The notes under the pieces: generated by a model
The model's database searches: none
Told to the model about the DNA's origin: nothing
The model's input: the letters and a program-made list of their open reading frames with translations, nothing else
From: Variovorax boronicumulans
GTDB taxonomy: Bacteria; Pseudomonadota; Gammaproteobacteria; Burkholderiales; Burkholderiaceae_C
DNA: 64,000 bases
NCBI RefSeq assembly: GCF_030812215.1
Contig: NZ_JAUSSG010000001.1
Span: 806,001-870,000 of the forward strand
Direction of reading: 5' to 3'
Position numbers and translations under genes: made by a program
In this document: one piece after another, positions 29,569-39,642 of the stretch
Layout: every line of letters starts with the position of its first letter
Numbering within the stretch: position 1 is the stretch's first letter

Positions 29569-29883
29569 TTAATCTTGCTGAAAATCCTGGATGTGCAGGA
29601 CCGGATGCTTGCCGTTGCCCGGTGTCGCGAGAAAACCCTGAAAACGCCAGAGACTTCCCATCGACTGTCTTGCGAGCCGTTCGGCGATGGCGCCGAAGGC
29701 AACGGCCTTGAGGGCCGTCTTCACCTGCCGGGGTTTACCTGCTTCATCGAGCGTGGACTCGTGTTCGAGTCTGAGGTCGATGGCGGGCAGGCCGGCGGGC
29801 GTGTATCGCAAGGCTCCGAGTTCGGCAACCGAGGCGGTCAGCAACAGCTGATTGACACCGGTTGCCAGAGCGGCAGCAGTCAC
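29569..29883 (-). CDS. priB: Primosomal replication protein N (PriB)
   Basis: 104 residues, single OB-fold (NQLLLTASVAELGALRYTPAG, then LRLEHES), the usual PriB size. It begins with GTG at 29883, five bases past the rpsF stop. PriB binds single-stranded DNA and helps PriA reload DnaB at stalled forks. The location between rpsF and rpsR is the conserved arrangement and supports the call despite low sequence conservation. Confidence 0.92.
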   Translation of the reverse strand: MTAAALATGVNQLLLTASVAELGALRYTPAGLPAIDLRLEHESTLDEAGKPRQVKTALKAVAFGAIAERLARQSMGSLWRFQGFLATPGNGKHPVLHIQDFQQD

Positions 29884-29887
29884 GCCA

Positions 29888-30262
29888 TCAGTTGTTGTTG
29901 GCGGCGTATTCGGCCTGCTGGGCCTTGCGGGCTTCTTCGCGCTCGACCGTCTTCATCATCGACGAAGGACCGGTTTCGGCCTTCTTCTTCTGGACGGTGA
30001 GGTGACGCAGCACGGCATCGTTGAACTTGAACGCGTGTTCCAGTTCGCCCATCACGGTTTGCTCGGCTTCGATGTTGACGCACAGGTAGTGCGCCTTGTT
30101 GAGCTTGTTGATCTGGTAAGCCAGCTGGCGGCGGCCCCAGTCTTCAACGCGATGGACCTTGCCACCGCCGGCCGTGATCAGGCCCTTGTAGCGCTCCAGC
30201 ATGGCCGGAACTTGCTCGCTCTGATCCGGGTGGATCAGCAAAATGATTTCGTAGTGACGCAT
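29888..30262 (-). CDS. rpsF: 30S ribosomal protein S6
   Basis: 124 residues from [19 protein letters not shown], the standard S6 start; the upstream in-frame extension is rejected. The C-terminal tail is charged and ends in a short Asn run. First gene of the rpsF-priB-rpsR-rplI operon, with a recognisable promoter at 30343-30372. Confidence 0.97.
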   Translation of the reverse strand: MRHYEIILLIHPDQSEQVPAMLERYKGLITAGGGKVHRVEDWGRRQLAYQINKLNKAHYLCVNIEAEQTVMGELEHAFKFNDAVLRHLTVQKKKAETGPSSMMKTVEREEARKAQQAEYAANNN

Positions 30263-30342
30263 GGCACTCCTTGTGGATTCTTCCGAAGAAGAGGAAAAGC
30301 CACCTGCAGCGTCGGGCGCAGTGTGGCAAGGCAAAGCCGGCG

Positions 30343-30372
30343 ATTATAGCCCTGTATTTGCCAACCCGGCAA
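30343..30372 (-). promoter_or_regulatory. Sigma-70-type promoter of the rpsF operon
   Basis: On the minus strand: -35 TTGCCG (30367-30372), an 18-base spacer and a perfect -10 TATAAT (30343-30348), 80 bases upstream of the rpsF ATG. The long leader could accommodate the S6:S18 autoregulatory structure known in other bacteria, which I did not confirm. Confidence 0.55.
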
Positions 30373-30378
30373 GGTGCC

Positions 30379-30840
30379 TCAGTCGTTGAGGGCCTTGTCC
30401 AAGGCTGCGGACTTCTCCGGGCCGACCGCCGCGCGGATCTTGGGTGCCAGCGCCAGCAGGTCTTCGTAGCTCGTCGCGCCCTCTACCTGCAGGTTGAGCC
30501 GAAACCCCATCAGGCCCAGGCCGCCGGTGAGCTGGATGGCGATGGGGTAAGCGTCCTTGTAGCGCTGCTGCTTGCTGCGCCCGGCACCGCCCGCCGCGGG
30601 TGCGGCCGGGGTGACCGGCTTTGCCGCCTCGGCGGGAGCGCCACCCTCCGCCTGCTCCAGAAGCCCCAGCGCGACCATGTGGTCAATGTCCTCCAGGACG
30701 ATACCCATGCCGTTGGCAAGCACCTCGTCGACCGCGCGCTTGCCATCGAAAAGAATGAACGCCGAGCGCTGGCGCGGCGTCATGGGAACCGAGCGGTCCT
30801 TCAAGGCCTGATGGCCCGCTGGAGTCTTCACAAGAATCAT
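30379..30840 (-). CDS. Conserved hypothetical protein
   Basis: 153 residues from MILVKTPAGHQALKDRSVP. The N-terminal part (to about 75) has a pattern like a winged-helix-type module (TPRQRSAFILFDGKRAVDEV and DIDHMVALGLLEQ). A central Ala/Pro-rich linker follows (about 75-100), then a helical C-terminal part. I do not recognise a named family. Two upstream in-frame starts extend into the ppsA-side gap and are less likely. It lies between rpsF and ppsA on the same strand but has its own upstream AT-rich region. Confidence 0.6.
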   Translation of the reverse strand: MILVKTPAGHQALKDRSVPMTPRQRSAFILFDGKRAVDEVLANGMGIVLEDIDHMVALGLLEQAEGGAPAEAAKPVTPAAPAAGGAGRSKQQRYKDAYPIAIQLTGGLGLMGFRLNLQVEGATSYEDLLALAPKIRAAVGPEKSAALDKALND

Positions 30841-30976
30841 GGTGGTCTTCCCCTTCCGGGATACGCCCGTGAGTCTCAGAAGTCTGGCATCAAATACGTA
30901 ATTTGTTTCAAAAACACTTACACCTCGCGGGAATCCCCCCATGGGGATTTCCGCAATCCGGCACGAGGGACGGGGC

Positions 30977-33370
<2,394 letters not shown>

Positions 33371-33560
33371 GGGAAAGCTCCAGAAGTTGAAACCGGTGCT
33401 GCATGCAGGCGGCACGGCACGATCGTTGTCGTTGCTTTGGGTGCGGATGCGGCGTGCATGGAAAGAATGGGGGTTGGGAAAGCGGATTCCCGATAATGGA
33501 CCGGATTGTAGGCGTGGCAAGGTCGCCCGCGCCGCAGGACAAGGCCGCAAGCGCAACACC

Positions 33561-34382
33561 ATGCATACACGCACTGTTTTCTTCATTTCCGACGGCACCG
33601 GCATCACCGCCGAGACTTTCGGCAACGCCGTGCTGGCCCAATTCGAGATGAAGCCGCGCCACGTGCGGCTGCCTTTCACCGACACGGTCGACAAGGCGCA
33701 CCAGGCGGTGCGGCAGATCAACCACACGGCCGAACTCGAGGGCGTGCGGCCCATCGTCTTCACCACGCTGGCCAACATGGACGTGCTGGAAGTGATCGAG
33801 ACCGGCTGCAAGGGCATGCTGCTGGACATGTTCGGCACCTTCGTGCGGCCGCTGGAAATCGAGCTGGCGGTGAAGTCCAACCACCGCATCGGCCGCTTCA
33901 GCGACGTGAGCAAGAGCAAGGAATACAACGCCCGCATCGCCGCCATCGACTTCAGCCTGGCGCACGACGACGGCCAGAGCAACCGCGACCTGCAGGGCGC
34001 CGACGTGATCCTGGTCGGCGTCAGCCGCAGCGGCAAGACGCCCACGTCGCTCTACCTGGCGATGCAGCATGGCCTGAAAGCGGCCAACTACCCGCTGATT
34101 CCCGAGGATTTCGACCGCCGCCAGCTCCCGCCGGCGCTGATGCCGCACCGCAAGAAGATATTCGGCCTGACGATCCAGCCCGAGCGACTGAGCGAGATCC
34201 GCAACGAGCGCCGGCCCGATTCGCGCTATGCCAGCCTGGAAAACTGCCGTCACGAGGTGAGCGAGGCCGAGGCCATGATGCGGCGCGCCGGCATCCGCTG
34301 GCTCTCGACCACCACCAAGTCGATCGAAGAAATCGCGACCACGATCCTGCAGGAGTTGCGGCCGGAGCGGTTGACCTACTGA
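33561..34382 (+). CDS. ppsR: PEP synthase regulatory protein (kinase/pyrophosphorylase, DUF299)
   Basis: 273 residues. [15 protein letters not shown] at the N-terminus and the P-loop-like [15 protein letters not shown] near residue 155 are the two DUF299 hallmarks. The protein uses ADP to phosphorylate, and inorganic phosphate to reactivate, a Thr in PEP synthase. The pairing with divergent ppsA confirms the call. The stop codon is embedded in a 14-bp tandem duplication (34369-34396). Confidence 0.94.
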   Translation: MHTRTVFFISDGTGITAETFGNAVLAQFEMKPRHVRLPFTDTVDKAHQAVRQINHTAELEGVRPIVFTTLANMDVLEVIETGCKGMLLDMFGTFVRPLEIELAVKSNHRIGRFSDVSKSKEYNARIAAIDFSLAHDDGQSNRDLQGADVILVGVSRSGKTPTSLYLAMQHGLKAANYPLIPEDFDRRQLPPALMPHRKKIFGLTIQPERLSEIRNERRPDSRYASLENCRHEVSEAEAMMRRAGIRWLSTTTKSIEEIATTILQELRPERLTY

Positions 34383-34396
34383 GGTTGACCTACTGA
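34369..34396 (+). repeat. Perfect 14-bp tandem duplication across the ppsR stop codon
   Basis: GGTTGACCTACTGA occurs at 34369-34382, including the ppsR stop, and again directly at 34383-34396. The second copy is outside the coding region and recreates the last codons plus TGA. It looks like a recent slippage duplication. Confidence 0.9.
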
Positions 34397-34400
34397 GCTT

Positions 34401-34440
34401 CCAAAGAAAATGGGCTACCGATCCGGCAGCCCATTCTTTG
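34401..34440. terminator. Bidirectional terminator between ppsR and ahpF
   Basis: AATGGGCT (34409-34416) pairs with AGCCCATT (34428-34435); the stem extends outward through CCAAAG/CTTTGG with a two-base bulge, giving A/T-rich flanks on both sides. It lies between the convergent ppsR (+) and ahpF (-) genes. Confidence 0.75.
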
Positions 34441-34480
34441 GACGCATGCGGACGTCAAAAAGCCCGCTCGACCCGACGGG

Positions 34481-36043
34481 TCAGGCCGCAGCGGGCGCCG
34501 ACGTGCGAATCAGGTGGTCGAACGCACCAAGCGCCGCCTTCGCGCCGTCGCCGGCCGCGATGATGATCTGCTTGAACGGCACGGTCGTCACATCGCCCGC
34601 CGCGAACACGCCCGGCACGGAGGTCTGGCCGCGGGCATCGACGACGATCTCGCCATGCTTCGTGAGTTCGACCACGCCCTTGAGCCAATCGGTGTTGGGC
34701 ACGAGGCCGATCTGGATGAACACGCCTTCGAGTTCGACCTTCTTCAGCTCGCCCGTCGCGCGGTCCTTGTAGACCAGACCGTTGACCTTCTGGTCGCCGG
34801 TGATCTCGGTGGTCTGCGCGTTGGTGAACACGTCGACGTTCTTCAGGCTCTTGAGCTTGCGCTGCAGCACGGCGTCGGCGCGAAGGGCCGTGTCGAACTC
34901 GATCAGCGTGACATGACCCACGATACCGGCCAGGTCGATCGCCGCTTCGACGCCCGAGTTGCCACCGCCGATGACCGCGACGCGCTTGCCCTTGAAGAGC
35001 GGGCCGTCGCAGTGCGGGCAGTAGGCCACGCCCTTGTTCTTGAACTCGTGCTCGCCGGGCACGTTGATGTTGCGCCAGCGCGCACCGGTCGAGATGATGA
35101 GCGACTTTGCCTTGAGCGAAGCGCCGCTTTCCAGTTGCACTTCGATCAGGTCATTGCCAGGCACCAGGGCTTTGGCGCGCTGCAGATTCATGATGTCGAC
35201 GTCGTAGTCGCGCACGTGCTCTTCGAGCGCATGAGCGAACTTCGGGCCTTCGGTTTCCTTGATCGAGATGAAGTTCTCGATGCCCAGCGTGTCGAGCACC
35301 TGGCCCCCGAAACGCTCCGATGCCACACCGGTGCGGATGCCCTTGCGTGCCGCATACACAGCGGCTGCCGCGCCAGCGGGGCCGCCGCCAACGATGAGCA
35401 CGTCGAACGGGTCCTTGGCGGCGATCTTCTTGGCTTCGCGCTCGACGCCGCTGGTGTCGATCTTGGCGAGGATTTCCTCCAGGCTCATGCGGCCCTGGCC
35501 GAACTCGGTGCCGTTCAGGAAAACCGTGGGCACCGCCATGATCTGGCGTTCCTTCACTTCGTCCTGGAAGGTGCCGCCCTCGATCATCGTGGTGCGGATG
35601 CGCGGGTTCTGGATCGCCATCAGGTTCAGCGCCTGCACGACATCGGGGCAGTTGTGGCAGGTGAGCGAGACGTAGATCTCGAATTCGAAGTCGCCATCGA
35701 GCGCCTTGATCTGGTCGAGCACGGCTTGCTCGACCTTGGGCGGGTAGCCGCCGATCTGCAGCAGTGCAAGGATCAGCGACGTGAATTCATGGCCCATCGG
35801 CAGCCCGGCGAAACGCGGGCCATGGTTTTCGCTCGGGCGGTTGACCGAGAACGAGGGCTTGCGGTGATTGTCGTCGCGGCTTTCGGTCAGCTTGACCAGC
35901 GGCGAGGACTCCGCGACGTCCTTCAGCAGCGACAACATCTCGCCCGAGGCCTTGCTGTCGTCGAGCGAGGCAACGATTTCGATCGGCTGCGTGGCACGTT
36001 CGAGGTAACTCTTCAATTGGGCTTTGGTGTTGGCGTCGAGCAT
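34481..36043 (-). CDS. ahpF: Alkyl hydroperoxide reductase subunit F
   Basis: 520 residues. The N-terminal tandem thioredoxin-fold domain carries the C129-H-N-C132 disulfide; the FAD domain has [10 protein letters not shown] near 219; the NAD(P)H domain contains the second redox pair C342-P-H-C345; the C-terminal FAD motif is VFAAGDVT. It passes electrons from NADH to AhpC. It follows ahpC by about 90 bp with a terminator in between that would lower its expression relative to AhpC. Confidence 0.96.
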   Translation of the reverse strand: MLDANTKAQLKSYLERATQPIEIVASLDDSKASGEMLSLLKDVAESSPLVKLTESRDDNHRKPSFSVNRPSENHGPRFAGLPMGHEFTSLILALLQIGGYPPKVEQAVLDQIKALDGDFEFEIYVSLTCHNCPDVVQALNLMAIQNPRIRTTMIEGGTFQDEVKERQIMAVPTVFLNGTEFGQGRMSLEEILAKIDTSGVEREAKKIAAKDPFDVLIVGGGPAGAAAAVYAARKGIRTGVASERFGGQVLDTLGIENFISIKETEGPKFAHALEEHVRDYDVDIMNLQRAKALVPGNDLIEVQLESGASLKAKSLIISTGARWRNINVPGEHEFKNKGVAYCPHCDGPLFKGKRVAVIGGGNSGVEAAIDLAGIVGHVTLIEFDTALRADAVLQRKLKSLKNVDVFTNAQTTEITGDQKVNGLVYKDRATGELKKVELEGVFIQIGLVPNTDWLKGVVELTKHGEIVVDARGQTSVPGVFAAGDVTTVPFKQIIIAAGDGAKAALGAFDHLIRTSAPAAA

Positions 36044-36084
36044 GACGAACTCACTTTCGATAACTGAAAACTATCAACTGGGAA

Positions 36085-36121
36085 CAAAAAAAGCCCGGGG
36101 CTTCGAGAGCGCCCGGGCTTT
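36085..36121 (-). terminator. Terminator/attenuator between ahpC and ahpF
   Basis: AAAGCCCGGG (36090-36099) pairs with CCCGGGCTTT (36112-36121), and on the minus strand a run of seven T follows. It is 14 bases after the ahpC stop, so it probably gives abundant ahpC mRNA with partial read-through into ahpF. Confidence 0.85.
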
Positions 36122-36134
36122 CGCACGGGAGCGC

Positions 36135-36698
36135 TTAGATCTTGCCGACGAGGTCGAACGACGGTGCGATGGTCTTGTCGCCTTCATTCCACTTGGCCGG
36201 GCAGACTTCGTTCGGATGGGCGGCGGTGTAGACCGCTGCCTTCAGCTTGCGCAGCGTTTCCTTCACGTCGCGGGCGATCTCGTTGGAGTGCACTTCGGCG
36301 GTCTTGATGATGCCCTCGGGGTTGATCACGAAGGTGCCGCGCAGCGCCAGGCCTTCTTCGGGGATGTGCACGCCGAACGCGTTGGTCAGCGTGTGGGTCG
36401 GGTCGCCCACCAGAGGGAACTTGGCCTTGCCGACGGCCGGCGACGTGTCGTGCCAGACCTTGTGCGAGAAGTGCGTGTCGGTGGTCACGATGTAGACCTC
36501 GGCACCCAGCTTCTGGAACTCAGGGTAGTTGTCGGCGGCGTCTTCGACTTCGGTCGGGCAGTTGAAGGTGAAGGCCGCCGGCATGAAGATCAGCACGGAC
36601 CACTTGCCCTTGAGCGTCTCGTCGGACACATCGATGAACTTGCCGTTGAGGTAGGCCTGGGTCTTGAAGGGTAGGACTTGGGTGTTGATCAGGGACAT
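36135..36698 (-). CDS. ahpC: Alkyl hydroperoxide reductase subunit C (2-Cys peroxiredoxin)
   Basis: 187 residues. Peroxidatic C47 in FTFNCPTE and resolving C166 in NEVCPAKW; length and motifs match E. coli-type AhpC (Prx1 class, decameric). It reduces hydrogen peroxide, organic peroxides and peroxynitrite using AhpF. Upstream lies an OxyR-type operator and a -10 element, so it is expected to be peroxide-induced. Confidence 0.97.
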   Translation of the reverse strand: MSLINTQVLPFKTQAYLNGKFIDVSDETLKGKWSVLIFMPAAFTFNCPTEVEDAADNYPEFQKLGAEVYIVTTDTHFSHKVWHDTSPAVGKAKFPLVGDPTHTLTNAFGVHIPEEGLALRGTFVINPEGIIKTAEVHSNEIARDVKETLRKLKAAVYTAAHPNEVCPAKWNEGDKTIAPSFDLVGKI

Positions 36699-36745
36699 GT
36701 GATTCCTTGGATGCTGCGGGTGGACAAAAATAAGTGCGAGCCATG

Positions 36746-36751
36746 AGTATA
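36746..36751 (-). promoter_or_regulatory. Probable -10 element of ahpC
   Basis: TATACT on the minus strand, 47 bases upstream of the ahpC ATG. The expected -35 position (about 36769-36774) has no consensus but touches the edge of the OxyR site, the arrangement typical of OxyR-activated promoters. Confidence 0.5.
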
Positions 36752-36772
36752 ACTACCAATATATTGTTTTTG

Positions 36773-36809
36773 ATAGATATCAACTATTAAAAGTATTGGG
36801 GCTTGCTAT
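36773..36809. promoter_or_regulatory. OxyR binding site in the ahpC-bfr intergenic region
   Basis: Four quarter-sites with exact seven-base spacing: ATAG (36773-36776), CTAT (36784-36787), ATTG (36795-36798), CTAT (36806-36809). The known OxyR consensus is ATAG-N7-CTAT-N7-ATAG-N7-CTAT; 15 of 16 positions match. The inner bases of the first spacer also fit nTnnnAn. It sits 75 bases upstream of ahpC and about 150 bases upstream of bfr. Confidence 0.8.
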
Positions 36810-36958
36810 GTTTGCGATGGGGTCGGATGCGGATCTCGGCAGGCCTCAATACGAACGTGTATCACCATCACACGCATGCAGACCGGCGCAGCATGGGATT
36901 GCTTGCAAGTACTTACCCGCCCCTCCGACAATTGCGCTTTTAGAACAAGGAAAAAACC

Positions 36959-37435
36959 ATGAAGGGCGACCCCAAGGTCATCGAACATCTCCAAGCGCAG
37001 CTCAAGAACGAGCTCACCGCAATCAACCAGTATTTCCTGCACTACCGCATGCTCAAGCACTGGGGCCTGGACAAGCTGGCCAAGAAGGAATACGAGGAAT
37101 CGATCGGCGAAATGAAGCACGCCGACAAGCTGATGGACCGCATCTTCATGCTCGACGGCCTGCCCAACCTGCAGGATCTCGGCAAGCTGAACATCGGGGA
37201 AGACGTGCCCGAACTTCTGCGTTGCGACCTTGGCGCCGAAACCGGTGCGCAAGCCACCATCAAGGATGGCATCCAGCATTGCGAATCGGTGCGTGACTAT
37301 GTCTCGCGCGATCTGCTGCAAGAGATCCTGGACGACACGGAAGAGCACATCGACTTCCTCGAAACCCAGATCGACCTGATCGACCGCGTCGGCCTGCAGA
37401 ACTACCTGCAATCGCAAATGGGCGAGCTCGAATAA
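36959..37435 (+). CDS. bfr: Bacterioferritin
   Basis: 158 residues, four-helix ferritin. Haem-ligating Met52 and ferroxidase residues E18, Y25, E51, H54, E94 and H130 are present by direct count. Position 127, Glu in E. coli Bfr, is Thr here (DDTEEHID), with Glu at 128 and 129. A typical cage subunit storing iron as ferric mineral. AAGGA precedes the ATG. It is divergent from ahpC and shares the intergenic OxyR site. The partner ferredoxin Bfd is 8 kb away in the Fur-controlled cluster. Confidence 0.95.
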   Translation: MKGDPKVIEHLQAQLKNELTAINQYFLHYRMLKHWGLDKLAKKEYEESIGEMKHADKLMDRIFMLDGLPNLQDLGKLNIGEDVPELLRCDLGAETGAQATIKDGIQHCESVRDYVSRDLLQEILDDTEEHIDFLETQIDLIDRVGLQNYLQSQMGELE

Positions 37436-37460
37436 GAGCAATCTTTCGACCTCACGCAAC

Positions 37461-37481
37461 GGGACTTCGGTCCCTTTTTTT
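37461..37481 (+). terminator. Intrinsic terminator of bfr
   Basis: GGGAC (37461-37465), TTCG tetraloop, GTCCC (37470-37474) and seven T. It starts 25 bases after the bfr stop. Confidence 0.9.
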
Positions 37482-37509
37482 ATTGCTTTACGTAACTTAA
37501 CGCTCGCCA

Positions 37510-37528
37510 AATAGCAGTCATTCTCATT
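37510..37528. promoter_or_regulatory. Fur box upstream of the PepSY-TM/ApbE operon
   Basis: On the minus strand it reads AATGAGAATGACTGCTATT, matching the proteobacterial Fur 19-mer AATGAGAATnATTCTCATT at about 14 of 18 informative positions. It ends 25 bases ahead of the first gene of the operon, whose possible -10 (TAGAAT, 37537-37542) is adjacent. Confidence 0.6.
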
Positions 37529-37553
37529 TGCACGGATAGAATCCGCGCCTTCG

Positions 37554-38201
37554 ATGACTGCCGCAACCCGCCCCGACAACCGCCGCCGTGCCTACTGGCT
37601 CAAGACCCTGCACGAATGGCACTGGGTGAGTTCGGCGATCTGCCTCATCGGCATGATCCTGTTCAGCGTGACGGGTTTCACCCTCAACCACGCGGGGCAG
37701 ATCGAGGCCAAGCCGGCGATCACGAAACGGAACGGCTCGGTCGACGAGGCATTGCGCGCCCGGCTCGAACAACAGCTTCCAGCCGCCAAGGCGCAAAAAG
37801 GCAAGGCACCCCTGCCCTCAGAATTGCAAAGCTGGATCCAGAAGAACTGGGATGTCGACACCGCCGGCCGCGATGCCGAATGGTCCGATGACGAAATCTA
37901 TCTCTCGCTCCCCCGCCCCGGCGGCGACGCCTGGCTGCGCCTGAGCCTGGCCGACGGCGAGATCGAATACGAGCGCACCGACCGCGGCTGGCTCTCCTAC
38001 TTGAACGACCTGCACAAGGGCCGCAACACCGGCGCGGCCTGGAGTTGGTTCATCGACATCTTCGCGGGCGCCGCGCTGGTCTTCTCGATCACCGGGCTGT
38101 TCATTCTCAAGATGCATGCGGGCAACCGGCCATTCACCTGGCCGATGGTCGGCATGGGTCTGGTCGTGCCGGTGCTGCTCGCGCTGCTGTTCATTCATTG
38201 A
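37554..38201 (+). CDS. PepSY-associated transmembrane protein (likely electron-transfer membrane component)
   Basis: 215 residues. A short cytoplasmic start, TM1 about 25-45, a periplasmic PepSY-like domain (about 47-155) and TM2 about 162-186, TM3 about 196-213. Histidines at 20, 23, 46 and 153 lie at helix ends (KTLHEWHWV, LNHAG, LNDLHKG), as in PepSY_TM proteins thought to bind haem b and carry electrons across the inner membrane. It is the first gene of a Fur-box-preceded operon with an ApbE flavin transferase and a diflavin reductase. The function is inferred from this context. Confidence 0.78.
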   Translation: MTAATRPDNRRRAYWLKTLHEWHWVSSAICLIGMILFSVTGFTLNHAGQIEAKPAITKRNGSVDEALRARLEQQLPAAKAQKGKAPLPSELQSWIQKNWDVDTAGRDAEWSDDEIYLSLPRPGGDAWLRLSLADGEIEYERTDRGWLSYLNDLHKGRNTGAAWSWFIDIFAGAALVFSITGLFILKMHAGNRPFTWPMVGMGLVVPVLLALLFIH

Positions 38202-38228
38202 TCTTCGATTCGGGAAAAGAGGCCTCAC

Positions 38229-38762
38229 GTGCACGTTCGCTACTCACTCGCGCCAATCGCCATGTCGGCGCTGCTCGCAACCCCGGCTTTCGCGGCGAGC
38301 CTGGCAGTCAACATCGAGATTCCCAGGCTGAATGTTTCCGAGTACCACCGCCCCTACGTGGCGACCTGGATCGAGCGCGCGGACAACACGGTCGCGGGCA
38401 CGCTCGCTGTCTGGTACGACGTGCGTACCAAGACGAACAACCCTGAAGGCGAAGGCACGAAGTGGCTCAAGGACATGCGCCAGTGGTGGCGCCGTGGCGG
38501 CCGCGAACTCGCGGTGCCGGTCGATGGGGTGACTGGCGCGACCAAGCCTGCCGGCAAGCACCAGTTGAGCTTCTCCGAAGGCACGGCGCCGATGCCCAAG
38601 CTCGCGCCCGGCGCCTACAAGCTGGTGGTCGAAGCGGCGCGTGAAGTCGGTGGGCGCGAGGTCGTGAGCATTCCGTTCCAGTGGCCACCCACCGCGGTGG
38701 CACAGCCGACCGCAACGGGCAAGGAAGAGCTCGGCGAGGTCAAGCTCGAACTCAAGCCCTGA
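38229..38762 (+). CDS. DUF2271 periplasmic protein with flavinylation motif
   Basis: 177 residues, GTG start with AAGAGG ahead. A signal peptide ends near residue 22 (ATPAFAA). The mature domain fits DUF2271 (LAVNIEIPRL, YHRPYVATWIERADN, WLKDMRQWWRRGG). Residues 99-105 read D-G-V-T-G-A-T, the known target motif of ApbE transferases, which attach FMN to the Thr/Ser (here Thr102). An ApbE gene lies two genes downstream. I infer a periplasmic protein carrying covalent FMN that receives electrons from the PepSY-TM protein. Confidence 0.82.
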   Translation: MHVRYSLAPIAMSALLATPAFAASLAVNIEIPRLNVSEYHRPYVATWIERADNTVAGTLAVWYDVRTKTNNPEGEGTKWLKDMRQWWRRGGRELAVPVDGVTGATKPAGKHQLSFSEGTAPMPKLAPGAYKLVVEAAREVGGREVVSIPFQWPPTAVAQPTATGKEELGEVKLELKP

Positions 38763-38812
38763 CCAGCGCCTCTCCCTCTTCACTGCCAGCTTCATCCATC
38801 AAGGACTTCCCC

Positions 38813-39622
38813 ATGACCCGCTCCATCCTGCGCGCCACCGGCCTCGCCATCGCCCTGTCGGCCATCGCTTCCGCCTCCATGGCGCACAACGCCTGGCTGC
38901 TGCCCTCGTCCACCGTGTTCTCGAAGGCGGACACCGTGACCGTCGATGCCGCCGTGTCCAACGACCTCTTCGTCGCGAACCACGCGCCGCTGCGCCTGGA
39001 CGGCCTGCAGATCACCGCGCCCGATGGCAGTACCGTCAAACCCGAGAGCGAAGCCAAGCTCAAGCTGCGCAACGTGTTCGACGTGAGCGTGGCGCAGCCT
39101 GGCACCTACCGCATTGCCGTGGTCAACGCGGGCGCCTTCGCGAGTTGGAAGGACAAGGCCACGGGCCAGAACAAGCGCGCACGCGGCACGGCCGAGACCA
39201 TCGGCAAGGAAATTCCGGCCGACGCGCAGGACGTCGCCATCACGCAGTCCTCGGGCCGCATCGAGACCTTCGTGACGGTCGGCAAGCCCTCGGCGCTCAA
39301 GCCGATCGGCCAGGGTCTGGAATTGATCGTCGCCGGCAGCCCGACCGATTTGGTCAAGGGCGAGAAAGCCAGCTTCACGCTGAACCTCGATGGCCAGCCC
39401 GCGAAGAACCTCGACGTGACGGTCACCGCCGGCAACACGCAGTACCGCGACAAGCTCGAAGAGATCAAGCTCAAGACCGACGACAAGGGCCAGTTCAGCG
39501 TGACCTGGCCCACCGCCGGCATGTACTGGCTCGATGCCAGCACCAAGGACAACAAGACCACCGTGCCGCAAGCCAAGGAACGCCGCCTGAACTATGCGGC
39601 CACCCTTGAAGTGATGCCCTGA
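38813..39622 (+). CDS. DUF4198 periplasmic protein
   Basis: 269 residues with a signal peptide (cleavage near SASMAHNA). The mature start HNAWLLPSSTVFSKADTVTVDAAVSNDLF is characteristic of DUF4198, a family often encoded with TonB-dependent receptors and metal transport. The C-terminal part resembles a beta-sandwich (GQPAKNLDVTVTAG). Role unknown; in this operon it may bind iron or support the flavinylated partner (inference). It is 50 bp downstream of the DUF2271 gene. Confidence 0.78.
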   Translation: MTRSILRATGLAIALSAIASASMAHNAWLLPSSTVFSKADTVTVDAAVSNDLFVANHAPLRLDGLQITAPDGSTVKPESEAKLKLRNVFDVSVAQPGTYRIAVVNAGAFASWKDKATGQNKRARGTAETIGKEIPADAQDVAITQSSGRIETFVTVGKPSALKPIGQGLELIVAGSPTDLVKGEKASFTLNLDGQPAKNLDVTVTAGNTQYRDKLEEIKLKTDDKGQFSVTWPTAGMYWLDASTKDNKTTVPQAKERRLNYAATLEVMP

Positions 39623-39642
39623 TCCCTGATACCAGCGCTCCC

